Source: Adiantum capillus-veneris
Taxonomy: Eukaryota > Streptophyta > Polypodiopsida > Polypodiales > Pteridaceae
Reading direction: 5' to 3'
DNA length: 64,000 nt
Assembly: GCA_014529385.2 (NCBI GenBank)
Contig: CM043962.1
Coordinates: 52,037,905-52,101,904, forward strand
In this document: one piece after another, positions 11,946 through 24,964 of the stretch
Position numbering within the stretch: the stretch's first letter is position 1
Layout of the letters: the number at the start of each line of letters is the position of its first letter
The notes under the pieces: generated by a model
What the model saw: only the letters and a program-made list of their open reading frames with translations
The model's database searches: none
What the model was told of the DNA's origin: nothing
Made by a program: the position numbers and the translations under genes

Positions 11946-14417
11946 TGTCGGGGGATATTTGTTCGCTACGTGACCCGGGCAAGCGTCGGACCTCTGGCTG
12001 TGGGAGGTGTGAAAGAGAGAGAACAAGAGACAATGACAGCTTTGCCAATCACCGCAATCATCAATTAATTGATTATTAAATTGAGTACAACTTAGTCCTT
12101 AGCCAAGGCGGGCTGTTAACAGTGCCGTCACTTGGATCATCTGCTAACAAGGAGTTTAAGCTCCCGCTTTACAGTATTAACCGGGCCGTTAACGACACCG
12201 GACTTAACAAAAGGCTAATTCAATCTTTAACGGATGACGGTGATGGAAATTATCTCTTGTCGCTTTATCTGCTTCAAGTTCCATTAGATTCTGCAAGCTT
12301 CAATTCAAGTCACTGCCTCGATCATCAAACTTCAGTTATTACCTAAGTGCATGCCTTCTCCTCTCCTGCTTTGATTCAAGATCTAGCTCGCCATCTCAAG
12401 CCTGCTTGCTTACTTCAAGCTTCTCGTTTTCTTGTAAATCTCCTTCTCACTTTTCCTGCTCAAGCCTCCACCTTGCTTGTAATCCTCTTCTCGCCTCGGC
12501 TTGCTTCGGCCTCGACAAGCTTCTTCTCGACCTACTTGCTTGCTTTAAGCTAACTTCCTTGCTTTGCTTGTTATGCCGAATCTTGGTTTCGAGTTTGCCT
12601 TTCTTCTCCTACGACTGCTTGCGAGTCTTGGTTGCTCTCTCCTTTGGCCCTCGTTGCCTTCCAAAGCTTCGAGAAATAGCTCGAGAGAGAGACTTCGTAC
12701 TTGCTTAAGCCGAGAGAGACAGATTTTGCCTTGCTTGGATTAGAGATCGATAGAGAGGAAGAACTCGCCTTGCTTGGCTTGGAGATTGAGAGAGAGAACT
12801 TGTGGATTGGAGGTCAAGAGAGAGAGCTCCCCCTTGATTGCCTCTTTGCTTGGACTAGAGATCGAGAGCGAAAGCTCCTCTTTGCTTAGCTTGATTGGAG
12901 ATCGAGAGCGAAAGCGTTTCTTGCTATCCCTCGTATGCTTTTCCTCCTTCCTTATATCTTCAATTCGCATGCAAAGCCCCTAATAATAGCTCGTTTTTTC
13001 CCTAAGTAGTGGAGCTGGCGCCACTGACGTGGCATGGAAACCGGGCTTATGATGTGGCAGCTATGAAATTTGACCAGCATGAAATGCGTCGCGGTTGGCA
13101 CCGAATCAAGGCGCCATGCCATCCTGATTCTTTTTCGTCTCTGGCTCGCGCTCATCAGAGCATCGCAGCGCACGCTACGTCCTCCTCTTCTTCTTCCTTC
13201 GCTTGTTGGCTGCTTGCTTGCGCCATCTTTGCTTAGCTTCACACTTAACGGGTTTTATTGGGTGGCCATTGGGCGCCCATTTAATTTGGTTTAGGGCGGG
13301 CGGCCATGCCCCTTGGCCTTTGGTGCATATGGGAGGCCTCTCGGCCCTTAAACTTCATAAAGGCAAAACATTTGGCATGCATATCAACCTAGGCACCGCC
13401 TGCAATCATCGCATTAAAAAAGACGACATTCTCGACTAAGACCTCAACATTAACTTTTTGTGCTTTTGTATCGGCACCACAACTGGCATGCATAGCAGCC
13501 AAGGCTTTGCCAGTTTTCTTCATCGGCGGCCAAGACACTTGCAAGGGCATCACATTTAGCATACATGTCGGCCAAAGCACTGCCAAGCATTGGGCCGCTT
13601 TGCTTTGGGTCGACACCTTATTAAGTATACATATTGGTAAAGCATTGCTAGGCACCGCATTGCCAAGAACAACAACTGGTTTTTAATGACAATATCATCA
13701 TGAATTTTATTGCTCATTTTAGTGTTGCAAACCTTGCCGCAAGCCATTAAGATGCAAAAACCCTCGACTTCGTACTGCTCAAGCCATAGCTGTGTTGGAA
13801 ATTTCCTGCTATAAGCAAACTCCAGTACATAATTCTTGTCAGGCTCAACATATCAACCAAACCATTGCTGCATGACGTCCCGAAACTTGGTCAATGTCAA
13901 AAAAATCCTAGATAGCACTTCGACCAAGCCGACTAGGCTGGCACGGAACCGGCCCCCGGCGAATCTTTAACGGCCCATGTCTTGGCAACCGGAACTCCAA
14001 TAACTGATCTGAAAAGACCGACGTGCTCCAAAAGTAGAGCACTTCAGGCCCATGCATTCATTTCATCTCTGTCACCTTAGCTGCAGTTGCCCAATCCGGT
14101 ACGGATCTGCACTTCAAAGTGACATAACTTCTTCACCGTGGCTCCAATCGACGAGCCGTAAAGACAGGTCGGGAGAGCACTTCAAGCACTACAGTTTTAG
14201 ATCATAATCTCTCATTTGTGGTCACTGCAAGCATAATCATTTTTTGCATTGTTGAGGCATCTGTTGGCCCTTCTAAGCCGCATCTGGCATACATTAATCA
14301 TTAAGCTTGTCTTGTTATGAAGCCTTGCTCACTGCTCACTTAATATGTAGGCTTCAAAGAAGCTTAGCTTGCATTTCTCTGCTCTTTTTCTCTATATGGC
14401 TGCAGAGCTACACGACA
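11946..14417 (-). repeat. LTR C of the tandem element (2472 bp)
   Basis: Bounded by TGTCG and CGACA and followed by TCGCGAGTTG, which differs from the TTCACCCC that follows LTRs A and B. It is therefore the outer right LTR of the array. It lacks about 130 bases present in A (junction cgaaagcgtttcttgc near 12915). Confidence 0.85.
13353..13749 (-). pseudogene. Captured PPR gene fragment in LTR C
   Basis: Same remnant as in LTRs A and B: minus-strand ACGKVCNTKMSNKIHDDIV near 13700, SCGADTKAQKV and ENVVFFNAMIAGGA near 13390-13490. Confidence 0.7.
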
Positions 14418-15200
14418 TCGCGAGTTGTCTATCTTAATTGGGTTTTCTCTTTGAATTATGTGCATGGTTAAAGTGTTTATAATGAGTGTTGCTTTAGAGA
14501 AATCAGCCCGGCACAACCTATGTTCTCCTTGCTATCTCTCACTTAAAGGAAAACTATCTTCTTTCATAGTTAAATTCCCTTGAATCTAAAAGTAAGTGTT
14601 AAACGATGAGTCAAAGGAGAGACCTCTTCTAATCCACAAGCTAAATGCAAGGTTTATCAAAACCAACAAGGCCGTGGGAGTTGAGATTGACTTTGTCTAT
14701 ATAGGCCTTTATAGGTTTGTAAGTGGGGATCAAAACAATTTCTACAAGTGTTTAGAGCTCAATCCTAGGAAACTTGTATGCATTCACATACCCAGATATC
14801 CAAGGAATGTAGATCCTCTTAATGGATAACAATGGGAAGGAATATACAATTGTAAACCAAAAGGAGCTAGACAAATACAAGTATATAGGATCTCCAATCT
14901 CTTTAGACTACATTTCATGCATGAACATGCCGGGAATATCTGAGTCTAATCCACAAGGCCTAGAGGGTTAAACCATGAGAAGGACTGGGTTCAATGAACC
15001 AAGGGAGCACATACACGTTTTGGGGGCTCAACCTATAGAATCAATGGGACCACATACTTCTAGGAAGACTATCCATTGGAGCCAAAACACCAATACTACG
15101 AGCCACGTAGAAGGATATAATGATTCAACGGGGTCAAGAGGACCACAGAGTGAGAGAAGAGACATAGACTGTTGGTGCACCTAAAGCAAGTCTACACTAG
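14418..15200. other. Unassigned DNA right of the array
   Basis: No LTR or domain recognised. A 77-codon plus frame (14,596-14,829) continues in other frames with protein-like composition (for example GSPISLDYISCMNM near 14,890), so this may be a very old coding remnant. I cannot name it. Confidence 0.4.
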
Positions 15201-15459
15201 AAATGATGGAAAGCATGACTATGAATGTTCACACGTTGGAAAGTGGGAAAGGAGCACACACCTGGAACACAATTAACACGCCTCTCTACAGCCCAAGGTA
15301 AATACAACACCCCTAACCGCTAGAATTCACCTTCACAATCAACACAAAATCACCTGCACACACCCGTTTTGGTACACCAACACACACATACACTTCTCAA
15401 AAAGCTCTAGCACATACCACACATCCACAATCCTTGCTCCACACCTCTCACACACACAC

Positions 15460-15560
<101 letters not shown>

Positions 15561-15850
15561 TGCGCGCATACCAAGACCTCGGTTCAAGTGCACCCAACCA
15601 CCCCGACAATGGCAACACCAAGCAAAGAACATGAGCAGAAAAGAAAGGGGGCGGGGAATCGACACAAAGGGTGGGCAAAGATGAGCTTCTCATTCAGAAA
15701 AACATTACAAGAGCACCATCGCGCTATGTAAGGCACACTTCTCTTGCACTTCTTCTTCACGACGTTCTTGAATTCCAAAAGAAAGACTCCAAAGCTTTGG
15801 TTTTAAAAAGCAACAACTTCAACAAAGTGTGTTTCACTTCACAAAAATCC

Positions 15851-15858
15851 CTTTTATA
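15851..15858 (-). promoter_or_regulatory. TATA box of the LTR remnant
   Basis: Minus strand CCCTATAAAAGGGA. The related LTR at 22.69 kb has CTCATAAAAGTAG at the matching place, supporting a U3/R core promoter. Confidence 0.5.
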
Positions 15859-16150
15859 GGGAGTCTACACTTCAAAAAACAAAAACTGGGCTCCACTTCT
15901 AGCTCAAGCAACTCAAGGGAGCTCCTTTAGGCATTTTTGTGCATTGCTTACACTAGGTACTTCATTCCTTAGCATATTTTGCATGGTTGGGACATGTCAA
16001 CTACTTTCTACCTCAATTACATGGGGACCGCCCTTTGGACTTCCACCTTGACAATCTGACCTCTAAGAGGCCCCTCTTGAACCCTAGGGGGATGTCACGG
16101 TGTTGTGACAACCCTTGGGGGTAAGCTCTCCTCAATAAAAGGTGGGGCGC

Positions 16151-17191
16151 CCAAGGGCACTGCGGGAACATACTGCACATAAGACACCACATCATTGGTT
16201 GCCTCAAATTGACATCGTCGATCCTTGGCTAAAAGCAACATTGCTGCTGCCAAAAAACGCCCAACAAAACCGCCAGCTCACGCTCGTAGCACCCACGCAA
16301 AGGGGACGTGTGCGTCCACCATAGCCACGATCAAAAGGAGCTCCTCTTTCCACGATTTGATGCTAATGTGAGGTGCCCATCCTTGCTTTATACCACGCAT
16401 TTTGTGGTCCAAGCAGTGCATACGGGTTCTTTAGGGAGGCCATGTGGCAGCACGGGATCAACTAGCCTTCAAAACCTTTAAAAAATTCATACAAAAGGTC
16501 CTATAAAAGTTTTCTCTTTTTCATCAACTTCCAAGCCTTGCCAAGTGGTGCCTGATGATCCAACGCCCAATTTGTCAAGCCACCCTAAAGATCCAATTTT
16601 CCGACCTCAATCCACCTTCGTCTTGTCCGCACTTTGACTTCGTTGGGCCACTCAACCAAGCCTATGAAAACTAGGAAGGAACACCCCATGCCACATTCTC
16701 GCTAACTGTAATCGACTTCAAACATCTATAACTTTGCCTTTGCAACTCATATCAACGTCTCGTCTCTTACTGCCAACTCCATATGGTGCATGCTATCCTC
16801 AAAACTTGGTTGAGGCAAAAAAACCCATCAAATGGAGCCTTTATTGATGCAGTCAAGTGGGTACATAACCGAGCCTTGACAAACTTTCCACTGGCCATAA
16901 CTTGCTCAATTGGGATCCGATTCCCAATCCGGAAGGACCTACATGCTCCACAGCTTGAGCATCACATTCCAAGGCATAAAATTCATTCATTGAACACCTG
17001 AATCTACCAACCCAATTGGCCCCTTATGGAGCCCATCTAGCCTAAAAGATTGCATAAGACATACACTTCAGATACCACCTGCCTATCGTGGTCCTTCACA
17101 CTTGCTTTAGCCCTTTAGCCTGCTCATGTCAACATCCATAGCACTGCACCGCACATCTTTCAGCATCAACCGACTTTGGTCTCACCAACAT
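16151..17191. other. Unassigned repeat-like DNA
   Basis: No coding frame supported. The stretch 16,880-17,000 (ggccataacttgctcaattgg, then aatccggaaggac) resembles in style the distal LTR block of the array family, so it may be part of another diverged member. The last bases (tttggtctcaccaacat) resemble the primer-site side of the array LTR. Confidence 0.35.
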
Positions 17192-18064
17192 TGTTGGAGG
17201 ATATGTGTTCGAAATGTGAGCCAGGAAGGCGCGAGGCCCCTGGCTGTGCGAGGTGTGTGTGATAGAGAACAATAGACACTGAAAACTTTGACAATTACCG
17301 TAATCATCATTAACTTGAGTAGAGCCTTAAGTACAACTTAGTCATTTACCAAGACGGGCTGTGAACAACATCTTCACTTGGATTAATTAAAAATGAGGAG
17401 TTTAAGCTCCCTTAACAAGATTAACAGGCCTTTAACGGCTCCAAAACTCATCAATATGAGTAACAAAGCTTAAATTGATGACGGTGATGGAAATCTTCTC
17501 CATGTCGTTCTTCCTGCTTGAGCTCCACAAAATTTCTCTCTTTGATTGCCTTCAAGAAGCTCTTGCAAGTGCTTGAGAGCTTCACTCTCCTCTTTTTTCT
17601 TTAATTGCCCTTAAGAACTTTTCAAATCTCCTTGCTCGCCAAAAACTGAGCTCTTTGATTGCTTACAAGAAGTTCTTCCCTTCTCTCTCCTCGTGCGCTC
17701 AAAAACAAACTGTGATAGTTTGGCAAAAACTCCTTCTGGGAGCCCTCGTTGAGCTCTCTCCCTGCCAAAAAGAATCGGCCTTCTTCCTTTTGAGGATCCT
17801 TTGGATCCTCTTTCCTTGATTATCCCCTTACCCCCAAACTCAACAGAGATGACCTTACTTCTCTTGCTTTTCTTGGCTTCCTACTCCCTCCTTTGTGTCT
17901 CTTTTCGCCAAGGTAGAGATAGAGATAGAGAGCTTTGGATGCCCTACCACTGTGTCAAAGCTCCTAGGAGGGAGAGGGTGCTTTATCCTCTTGCCTTCAT
18001 TAGTCGAGAGATATTGGAGCCGCCTTTAGCCCTTCACCAAGTCATGAGCCCTTCCTCATGGGAT

Positions 18065-18084
18065 CCCCCCCCCCCCCCCCCCCC
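18065..18084. repeat. Poly(C) run
   Basis: About twenty consecutive C; a G run lies near 18,971. Both are prone to length error in sequencing. Confidence 0.9.
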
Positions 18085-19438
18085 TTCCCCAATCTTGTAT
18101 GGGCTTTTTCTCTTTCCTCACGTTGGTGCAGCCAAAGTTGGTCCGAGCTAGGAAGTGGTCAATGCCAAGTAGAGGGTGCGGGCAAGTGCAGTGCAGAAGG
18201 CTAGGGTAGGTGCCAAGATCCTGGGCAGCCAAAGGATAGCGGAAGTGTATGCTCCATGCGGCTTTTTAGGCTAAAATAGCTTCCAGTTGGCTCAATTGGA
18301 GTGACAAGTGAAGGTGCCCAAAATGCCAAGTCAGTGCTCTGTAATGTAGTATTCAATGTGCTCTAGAAGGTGGTTTAGACGGCTCATCAAACGAAGTCAC
18401 GGTGCGCAAGATATTGCAGTTTAAAGATAGAGTGTGTAGCAGATCCCCGACGGACAGGGTAGCTGGGGACAAGTGGCCCATGCTGATGTTAATGGATGTA
18501 TGTGTAGAGCTTGAATTGAGGAGAGTGCCTATCTTCTCGGATTGCGAATCGGAGCTCTGGTTAGCAAGTTAGGGTCAGTTGAAATTTTTTCAGGGATCGG
18601 GTTTGTGCCCATTGGCCCGCATTGAAAAATGTGCCATTTGACATTTTTTAGGCCTTGATAGGGTTCAACAGGTAGAGCATGCCAAGTGAAGTCAGCAAGA
18701 AGTCGTGGCTTGTGATTTTGAGCCCCGAGCACCGAGTTACGGCCTGGGAAAAAAGAGAGCATTTGGCGGGGGAGTGCATGCATATGATTTTCTCTGTTTT
18801 TAATGGCCTTGGATAGCGAGCTTAGAAGGACAAGAAGAGAGGGAGATTGGCACGGCCCTGAACCGCTGCAATGAAGATCCGACATGGCTTTGCGGCATGA
18901 CCATTGGGTAAAGGAGCAAAGTATGGCAAGGCATCCAATGCAAACAAGGAAAGTTTTTTTTAGTTAAGATGGGGGGGGGGGATTTTTGAGGAGTTTAGAA
19001 GCCTCCAAAAGGCGAACCCCCATAGAGCTACCACGTGGCGAGCCATACACGAGCTTGTGCTACTCTACAAGTACAATTCTTGTTACTCTTGATAGTGGTT
19101 GAGTTTTGACTCCCACTTTTACACAGGTTGTGTATGTACAATTTTCTGGCACATTGTTAATTCATTGACACATTTTGACAACATTTTTTCACTCACATAT
19201 GTATGTCATTTGTGGCACCGTTGATTGATTCTCCGGCTAGAGTGGTTTGGCTTTGTGTATGACTTTGTGAGGTGATTCCTGATGAGTACATTTCGGGATT
19301 GGCCATTTGTTGTTGTGTCCATTGCAATTTACTGTTGAGTATTTTTCTCCAGTTACAAAGGAGACTGCCAAAATTTTGCCAGATATGTATGCCTATTGCA
19401 TAGGCTAGTGAGTTTGACCGTTTGCTCACCTTCTTTGC

Positions 19439-20760
19439 TTGAGGCAATGGTTTGCTCTTGGGTGGGAGAGTCTTGTGATCTCAAGCATTGTTTGCCATAG
19501 TTTTGGCATGGATATGGAGACACTTCAGGTTAGAGGCGATTCTTGCTCACGATTGCGACTCACATGTTGGCATTGCGGCCACGATGGGCATATTAGGCAC
19601 CGTTGCTTATGGTGTATGAGGCAGTGTGATAGAGAGTGTGCATGTGACGGGCATGTCACTTTTGAGTCTAGCTTGCATTCAGACTACTTTGTGTCTTGGG
19701 ATAGCACATTGTCTACGTGTTTTCTACTAGACGAGAATGTAGTTTTTCACGTGATGCCACATCATGATTTATTTTGGTCTTTCTCTAGTGGGAGACTTGG
19801 TTGTGTGCAGTTTGTTGATGGTTCAACATATGACATAGAGGGTGCTGGAGATGTATGCATGTCTTTAACTAGCGGAGCATTGCTTATGCTCTTGAGATGT
19901 ACGTTATGTACCAAGACTCAGCCAGAGTCTCATTTCAATGCGTTAGTTGCAGAGAAGTGGACATTGTGTACTGCTTGGAGAGCAGTCATTTCATATGCAT
20001 AGGGGATTATTGGTGATAGACAAAGGTGCTAGGAGTGGTATGGTATACCCTTTGCATATTTCTGACACACGAGGCGGTGTAGTCTCTGTGTATTTGCAGC
20101 CATGTTTGGAGTGAGAGACGAGGCGTGTCTCTTTTGTGAATATGCTGCATGGAGAGCAGGTTGTGCATTTGTCTTGTGGTGACGTTCATGCAGACAATCG
20201 TATCTCTAGGGATGCATAGCTTGGTCAGTCATTAGTTCAGGTGACATTGTTGAGCTAGAGACCGATGCATTATACTATGATGTGTCTGATGCGTTTGAGG
20301 GTGACAATGTCCTTGAAACAGCTTTTTGTGATTGCAATAGTATTGATTTTTTGGTTTTGTAGTCATTCTCAGCAGATATGCCTTTGCCAGATGATGCTGA
20401 CATGGTGATGCATAGTTAGGTGGTTCTTGATGAGGATCCATATGGCATTAAGGTTGCTGACAGGGATAGGTTGGCACACATAGTGCATGTTTTGTCAGCT
20501 TTTGGGTCTCTCATGTCTGACCTTTTGGTCCCAAGACCTGATCTTGCTTATGCGGTTGGTGCATTTGCAGTGGGAGTTGTCAGTTGTGCGATGATGACTG
20601 ACACCGGCATTGTGCATTGTGGAGCCATGCAGGTCATCACTCGGTACCTGCATCAGAAGTGTCATTGTGGCTCTAGCCCTAGTGGTATGCATGTTGCATT
20701 TCCACTAGAGTGGTTAGAGATGCACTCATGTGTTTGGAGTAAGCCAGTGGGCATAGGTTG
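19439..20760 (+). pseudogene. Copia gag zinc knuckle, protease and RT-tail remnants
   Basis: A 187-codon frame (19,439-20,002) holds the zinc knuckle CWHCGHDGHIRHRC and then the flank of a copia protease (FHVMPHHDLFWSFSSGRLGC, GAGDVCMSL). A later frame (20,420-20,761) holds SAFGSLMSDLL and RPDLAYAVGAFAVG, the end of a copia reverse transcriptase, followed by MQVITRYLHQ, the usual VLRYLKG site. Nothing between protease and this tail encodes integrase or the RT active site. Several stops are present. Confidence 0.65.
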
Positions 20761-20846
20761 AGAGCCATCCTCTCTCACCTCTTGTATATACTAGCTGTAG
20801 GCTAGTCTTCTGGCCACTGATCAACACATAGCCTTTAGTGGGAGAA

Positions 20847-21094
20847 TGTTAGGTAAAGGTGGTGTGCCTCACCATGCTTTGCCTGTGTTCGTTGGCCAGT
20901 GTCCGATCGTCCACATTTATCTCCTTATTCTTTATACATACAAAGAATAAGGAGCTCTCACTCATTCTCACAGTGTGCTCATACAGTGAGATTTGGGAGC
21001 TCCACCCCACATCTCTGTGTCGTGTTATCTATCTCCCTCTCTTCTCTCTCCATCTTCGCTGCACACATGCATGCCTTCGATCCATTCCTTCACA
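20847..21094 (+). repeat. 3' LTR of the copia derivative
   Basis: Starts TGTTAGGTAAAGG, ends CCTTCACA. Same family as the LTRs at 41,825-42,177 and 45,441-45,725, but without a long GA tract. Confidence 0.75.
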
Positions 21095-21622
21095 AAAAAA
21101 CTCCCAGATGACACACTGACAGAGGTGACCAACCTGGCACATAACTGGCCCCCGTGGAAACTTAAACGAGCAATATCTTGGCAATCAAAACTTCGATTGC
21201 TCATCTGAAAAGACCAACGCACTCCACAAGATGAGCAATTCAGGCCCATAAATTCACTTCAGCCTTGACCTTCATCTACAACTTTCCAATCTGGTACAGA
21301 TATGCAATCCACTCAACCTTCCAAATTGCCATAACTTATACACAGTAGCTCCAATTGACGAGCCGTAAAGACAAGCCTGTAGGGCACTTTGAGCACTATA
21401 TTTTTATTCCATAATCTTCCATTTGGATCGCTTCAAACATGCTCACTTTTAGCATCAACAACATAGTTTTTGGTCCTTAAAAGCCGCATCTGGCATACAT
21501 TTGGCATTGCACTAGCTTGTTATCAAGCCATGATCATTGATCAATAATCATGTAGAGTTCCATTAGGCACAATCTGCATCCTTTTGTTCTTTTTTCTATC
21601 ATGCAAGCAGAGTTTTATGACA

Positions 21623-22489
21623 ACGTGGTTGAAGAGGTGTGAAGACATAATACAAGCACATAGATCTAGATTTGTATACCCTATGTGGTTTCACAAGTTG
21701 AATTACATGGTTTTGGGGCTAATTGGGGAGGATGATTAAAGTTATAAAAAATTCATGATTGAAGTGGGATATTATGTTCTTCAAAGTTCTCTCCAAGCTT
21801 GTCTAAATGTCTCATCAATTGGAGCCCAAGTGTGCAAGTTATGGCAAGGGGAAGTTCATAGTGTGTGCACATCTATACTAGATGGTGCACATGCAATGAT
21901 GACTTGGGTAATATGTGAAGGACATGGCATCAAAATAATCATTTCTCTATCTAGTCTAGTCTTTTCAAGTCCTAAATCAAAGCTCAAATGGCCAAGTTAT
22001 AAGCATTTTAAGTTTCCCCAGGGCTTGAGTCAGCACTCAGGCATCAACACCACAATTACCCACCTTGGAATGCCTGCACCCAATGGATTTTTCATCTCAA
22101 AAAGGTTTTTGGATATGGCATCCAACCTGTGAAGCAAGACAACAATTATGGCTCATTGATCAAAGCTACGAGCACAGAGTTGTCTGATTGAAGTCTGTCA
22201 ATGATGGGTTGCAACATATTTTTTTATATTTTTGTCCATTTTGGGACAAGCAGCTCGAGGCTCGATGCTTTTTGAAACAAGTCCTAGAGTATGGAGGATG
22301 AATCTCGGGAACGGTGGTGAGAGAGCTTTTCTCTTGAGCTCCAAGCAAGGAGATATGGAGTGTGCCCTTGGCACTCTTGTGGGTGGCTCCTTCTGCCCGG
22401 GTGGCCCTGCTATGTGTGTTGGTAGCTTGATGGTGGCAGGTTAATAATGGGAGGTTTCTTGGCCCTTGGCTTCAAATGAGCCCCAACCT
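21623..22489. other. Unassigned DNA
   Basis: Short frames only. Nothing recognised beyond the start of the Ty3 LTR remnant, whose left limit is uncertain. Confidence 0.4.
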
Positions 22490-23250
<761 letters not shown>

Positions 23251-23258
23251 GGTGAAGT

Positions 23259-24960
23259 GTGTGTCCTATCATTCTCTCTTTCCATGGTGCATTGGGGACA
23301 ACTCCACCGGGATCCCCTCCTAGAGATCAAGAAACAAGGATAGATGCCCATATGAAAGATCCAAGAATGATAAGACTTATAGTCAAATTAGAGAAAATGA
23401 GACCATTGCAAGTTGCCAAATGTGTAAGCAATATGTATGGTGGGTCAAGAGATCCCCATGTCCATGTATCTCTATTTACACAAATCCTAAGGTTAGAGAA
23501 AGTACACAATTTCCACACATAGAGGGATTTGGATTGACATTGGAAGGGACGTCTTTGACATGGTTCCAACCATTGAATCAAGATGACTTTCCTACAATAC
23601 AAAACTTATTGAAGAAATTTGCAAAGAAGTTCTCAAAACGAGGAGTTAAACATAGCAATGTTTCATAGATATATGCTTTAAAACAAAGAGATAATGAGAA
23701 GGCAAAAGGCGATTCCTTATGATTTAAGAAATATCTTGAGAGATTTCTGTCGAGAGAAGTTGCACAATAATAATGAAGGTTTTAGAAACAAAATTCTTAA
23801 AAAAGATATTCATTTGAAGGGGTTTTCTTCTCTCAAAGGAGTAACAAAAGGGACCTTGTGGACAATTTCAAAGCCTATAATGACTTAATAGAGGAAATTG
23901 ACACCTTGACTACTACAACTAGATCAAATGGAAGGGGAACCACCTCTAGAAAATAAAAAATCCGCCTAACATAAAGAAAATCACAAAGGAATTGGTAAGA
24001 AGGATGAATCAAGTTTTCCAAACAAACACAAAATGTTAGACAACTTCAGATGAAGAAGTATGACATCTATGGAGGTGATCATCCTACTACTCAATGCTAC
24101 ACCTAGCCAAGACTTCCAGTGTTAAATATAAAATGACAACCAAAATGGTGTGTCATTGAACAAAAGTAGGCCTATCATGAAAACAATATTACAATCTGAA
24201 GTTTGTGAGAGAGTGACCATACAATCCTCCACCCTTGAACCAACTGTCACCACCAAGGTATATCTAGTAGGACAAAATAATGTAGCACAAGGTATGAGAA
24301 ACTGCATCATGTGCTAGGCAACCACCTCTTCCTAATGTCAATAGAGTTGCTGTAAGATACACTCAACCAATTGAACCCTAAGATAGTTAAGCACTAGGGC
24401 TTGGTCCAGTATACTACGAGGGATCCGAGGAATCTTATGGAATCTCTACATAAGCCATTTCATATGAGGAAGCACCATATTCTCCATGATAGAACATTGA
24501 GACCTTACACCAATCCTCATGTGTACTACATCCAACAAGGAATAACTATCTGAGGAAACAACATCACTTTGCTGTTCATAGCCAACCTAAAGTGACAAAC
24601 CTTGGTTATATCTAGCTACGCAAGGATAGGGGATGCCATCAACATAGCCACCTCAAGCCGTGGCACCATGTTATGAGTGTAGAGGTGATCATTCACTAGG
24701 CTAGAATTCCACACAAAGGAGAAATGTTTGTACTTTTTGGTTTTTGTCCAGATTGTGGCAAAACATACATCATTTTAGACTACCCCAAAAATCTTGACAA
24801 AGCAAGAAAAACATCAATGAACAAAATAGGCATCCTACCCAGTTCTAGTGGATTCAATTTGGAGCGAAATATTTTGGTCAACGTGGTAATAGGAGCCAGG
24901 CTCCATTAGTTTCGAATGATGAGAACAATGGAAAGAAGCCCATGGAGGTGAGCCCTATGG
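23259..24960 (+). pseudogene. Ty3 gag remnant
   Basis: Two overlapping frames (23,259-23,522 and 23,420-23,668) together read as a capsid: MRPLQVAKCVSNMYGG, then IEGFGLTLEGTSLTWFQPLN and FPTIQNLLKKFAKKFSKRG, the WF...L..FP...L...F pattern of retrotransposon gag. Near 24,060 a degenerate zinc knuckle (YDIYGGDHPTTQC) follows. A frameshift separates the first two parts and later sequence is full of stops. Confidence 0.65.
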
Positions 24961-24964
24961 AAAT
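24960..24964. repeat. Target site duplication GAAAT (left)
   Basis: GAAAT here and at 39,416-39,420 flank the Ty3 chromovirus-like element exactly. Confidence 0.85.

Larger units (their letters stand above)
1..14417 (-). mobile_element. Tandem array of a polymerase-less LTR retrotransposon
   Basis: Three LTRs (1756-4385, 6953-9372, 11946-14417) alternate with internal segments (1-1755 partial, 4386-6952, 9373-11945). The repeat period is 5197 then 4993 bases. LTR ends are TGTCG and CGACA on the plus strand, a short perfect inverted repeat. On the minus strand the LTR ends in CCCCCGACA, followed by TATTTGGTGAGCC, a possible primer site starting at TGG. The opposite end has the purine run AGAGGGGGTGAA just before TGTCGTGCAG, a normal polypurine tract. 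Element polarity is therefore minus, the same as the internal reading frame. No reverse transcriptase, integrase or RNase H was seen. The layout fits unequal recombination between LTRs of adjacent elements. The left end lies outside the window, so no target duplication can be tested; TCGCG follows the right end. Confidence 0.85.
19041..21094 (+). mobile_element. 5'-truncated, polymerase-less copia derivative (plus copy)
   Basis: Colinear with the minus-strand element at 41,825-45,725 from agccatacacgagcttgt onward, and ends in a full 3' LTR (20,847-21,094). The polypurine tract TTTAGTGGGAGAA (20,834-20,846) precedes the LTR. The 5' LTR and leader are missing. It sits inside LTR D. Confidence 0.75.
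17192..21622 (-). repeat. Diverged LTR D of the array family, split by an insertion
   Basis: Starts TGTTGGAGGATATGTGTTCG and runs about 300 bases colinear with LTR A 1756-2130, including aacttagtc, gaggagtttaagctccc and gatgacggtgatggaaat. It ends at 21,622 (TTTTATGACA) after a block, 21,095-21,622, colinear with LTR A 3840-4385, including gacgagccgtaaagaca and aagccgcatctggcata. The middle is much diverged. Bases 19,041-21,094 belong to an inserted copia derivative. No matching 5-base target duplication was found at the ends. Confidence 0.65.

Noticed and set aside
1-14417. Segmental duplication of a host gene
   Set aside because: TGTCG...CGACA ends, polypurine tract, primer-site position and the different flank after the last repeat fit LTR-element structure better.
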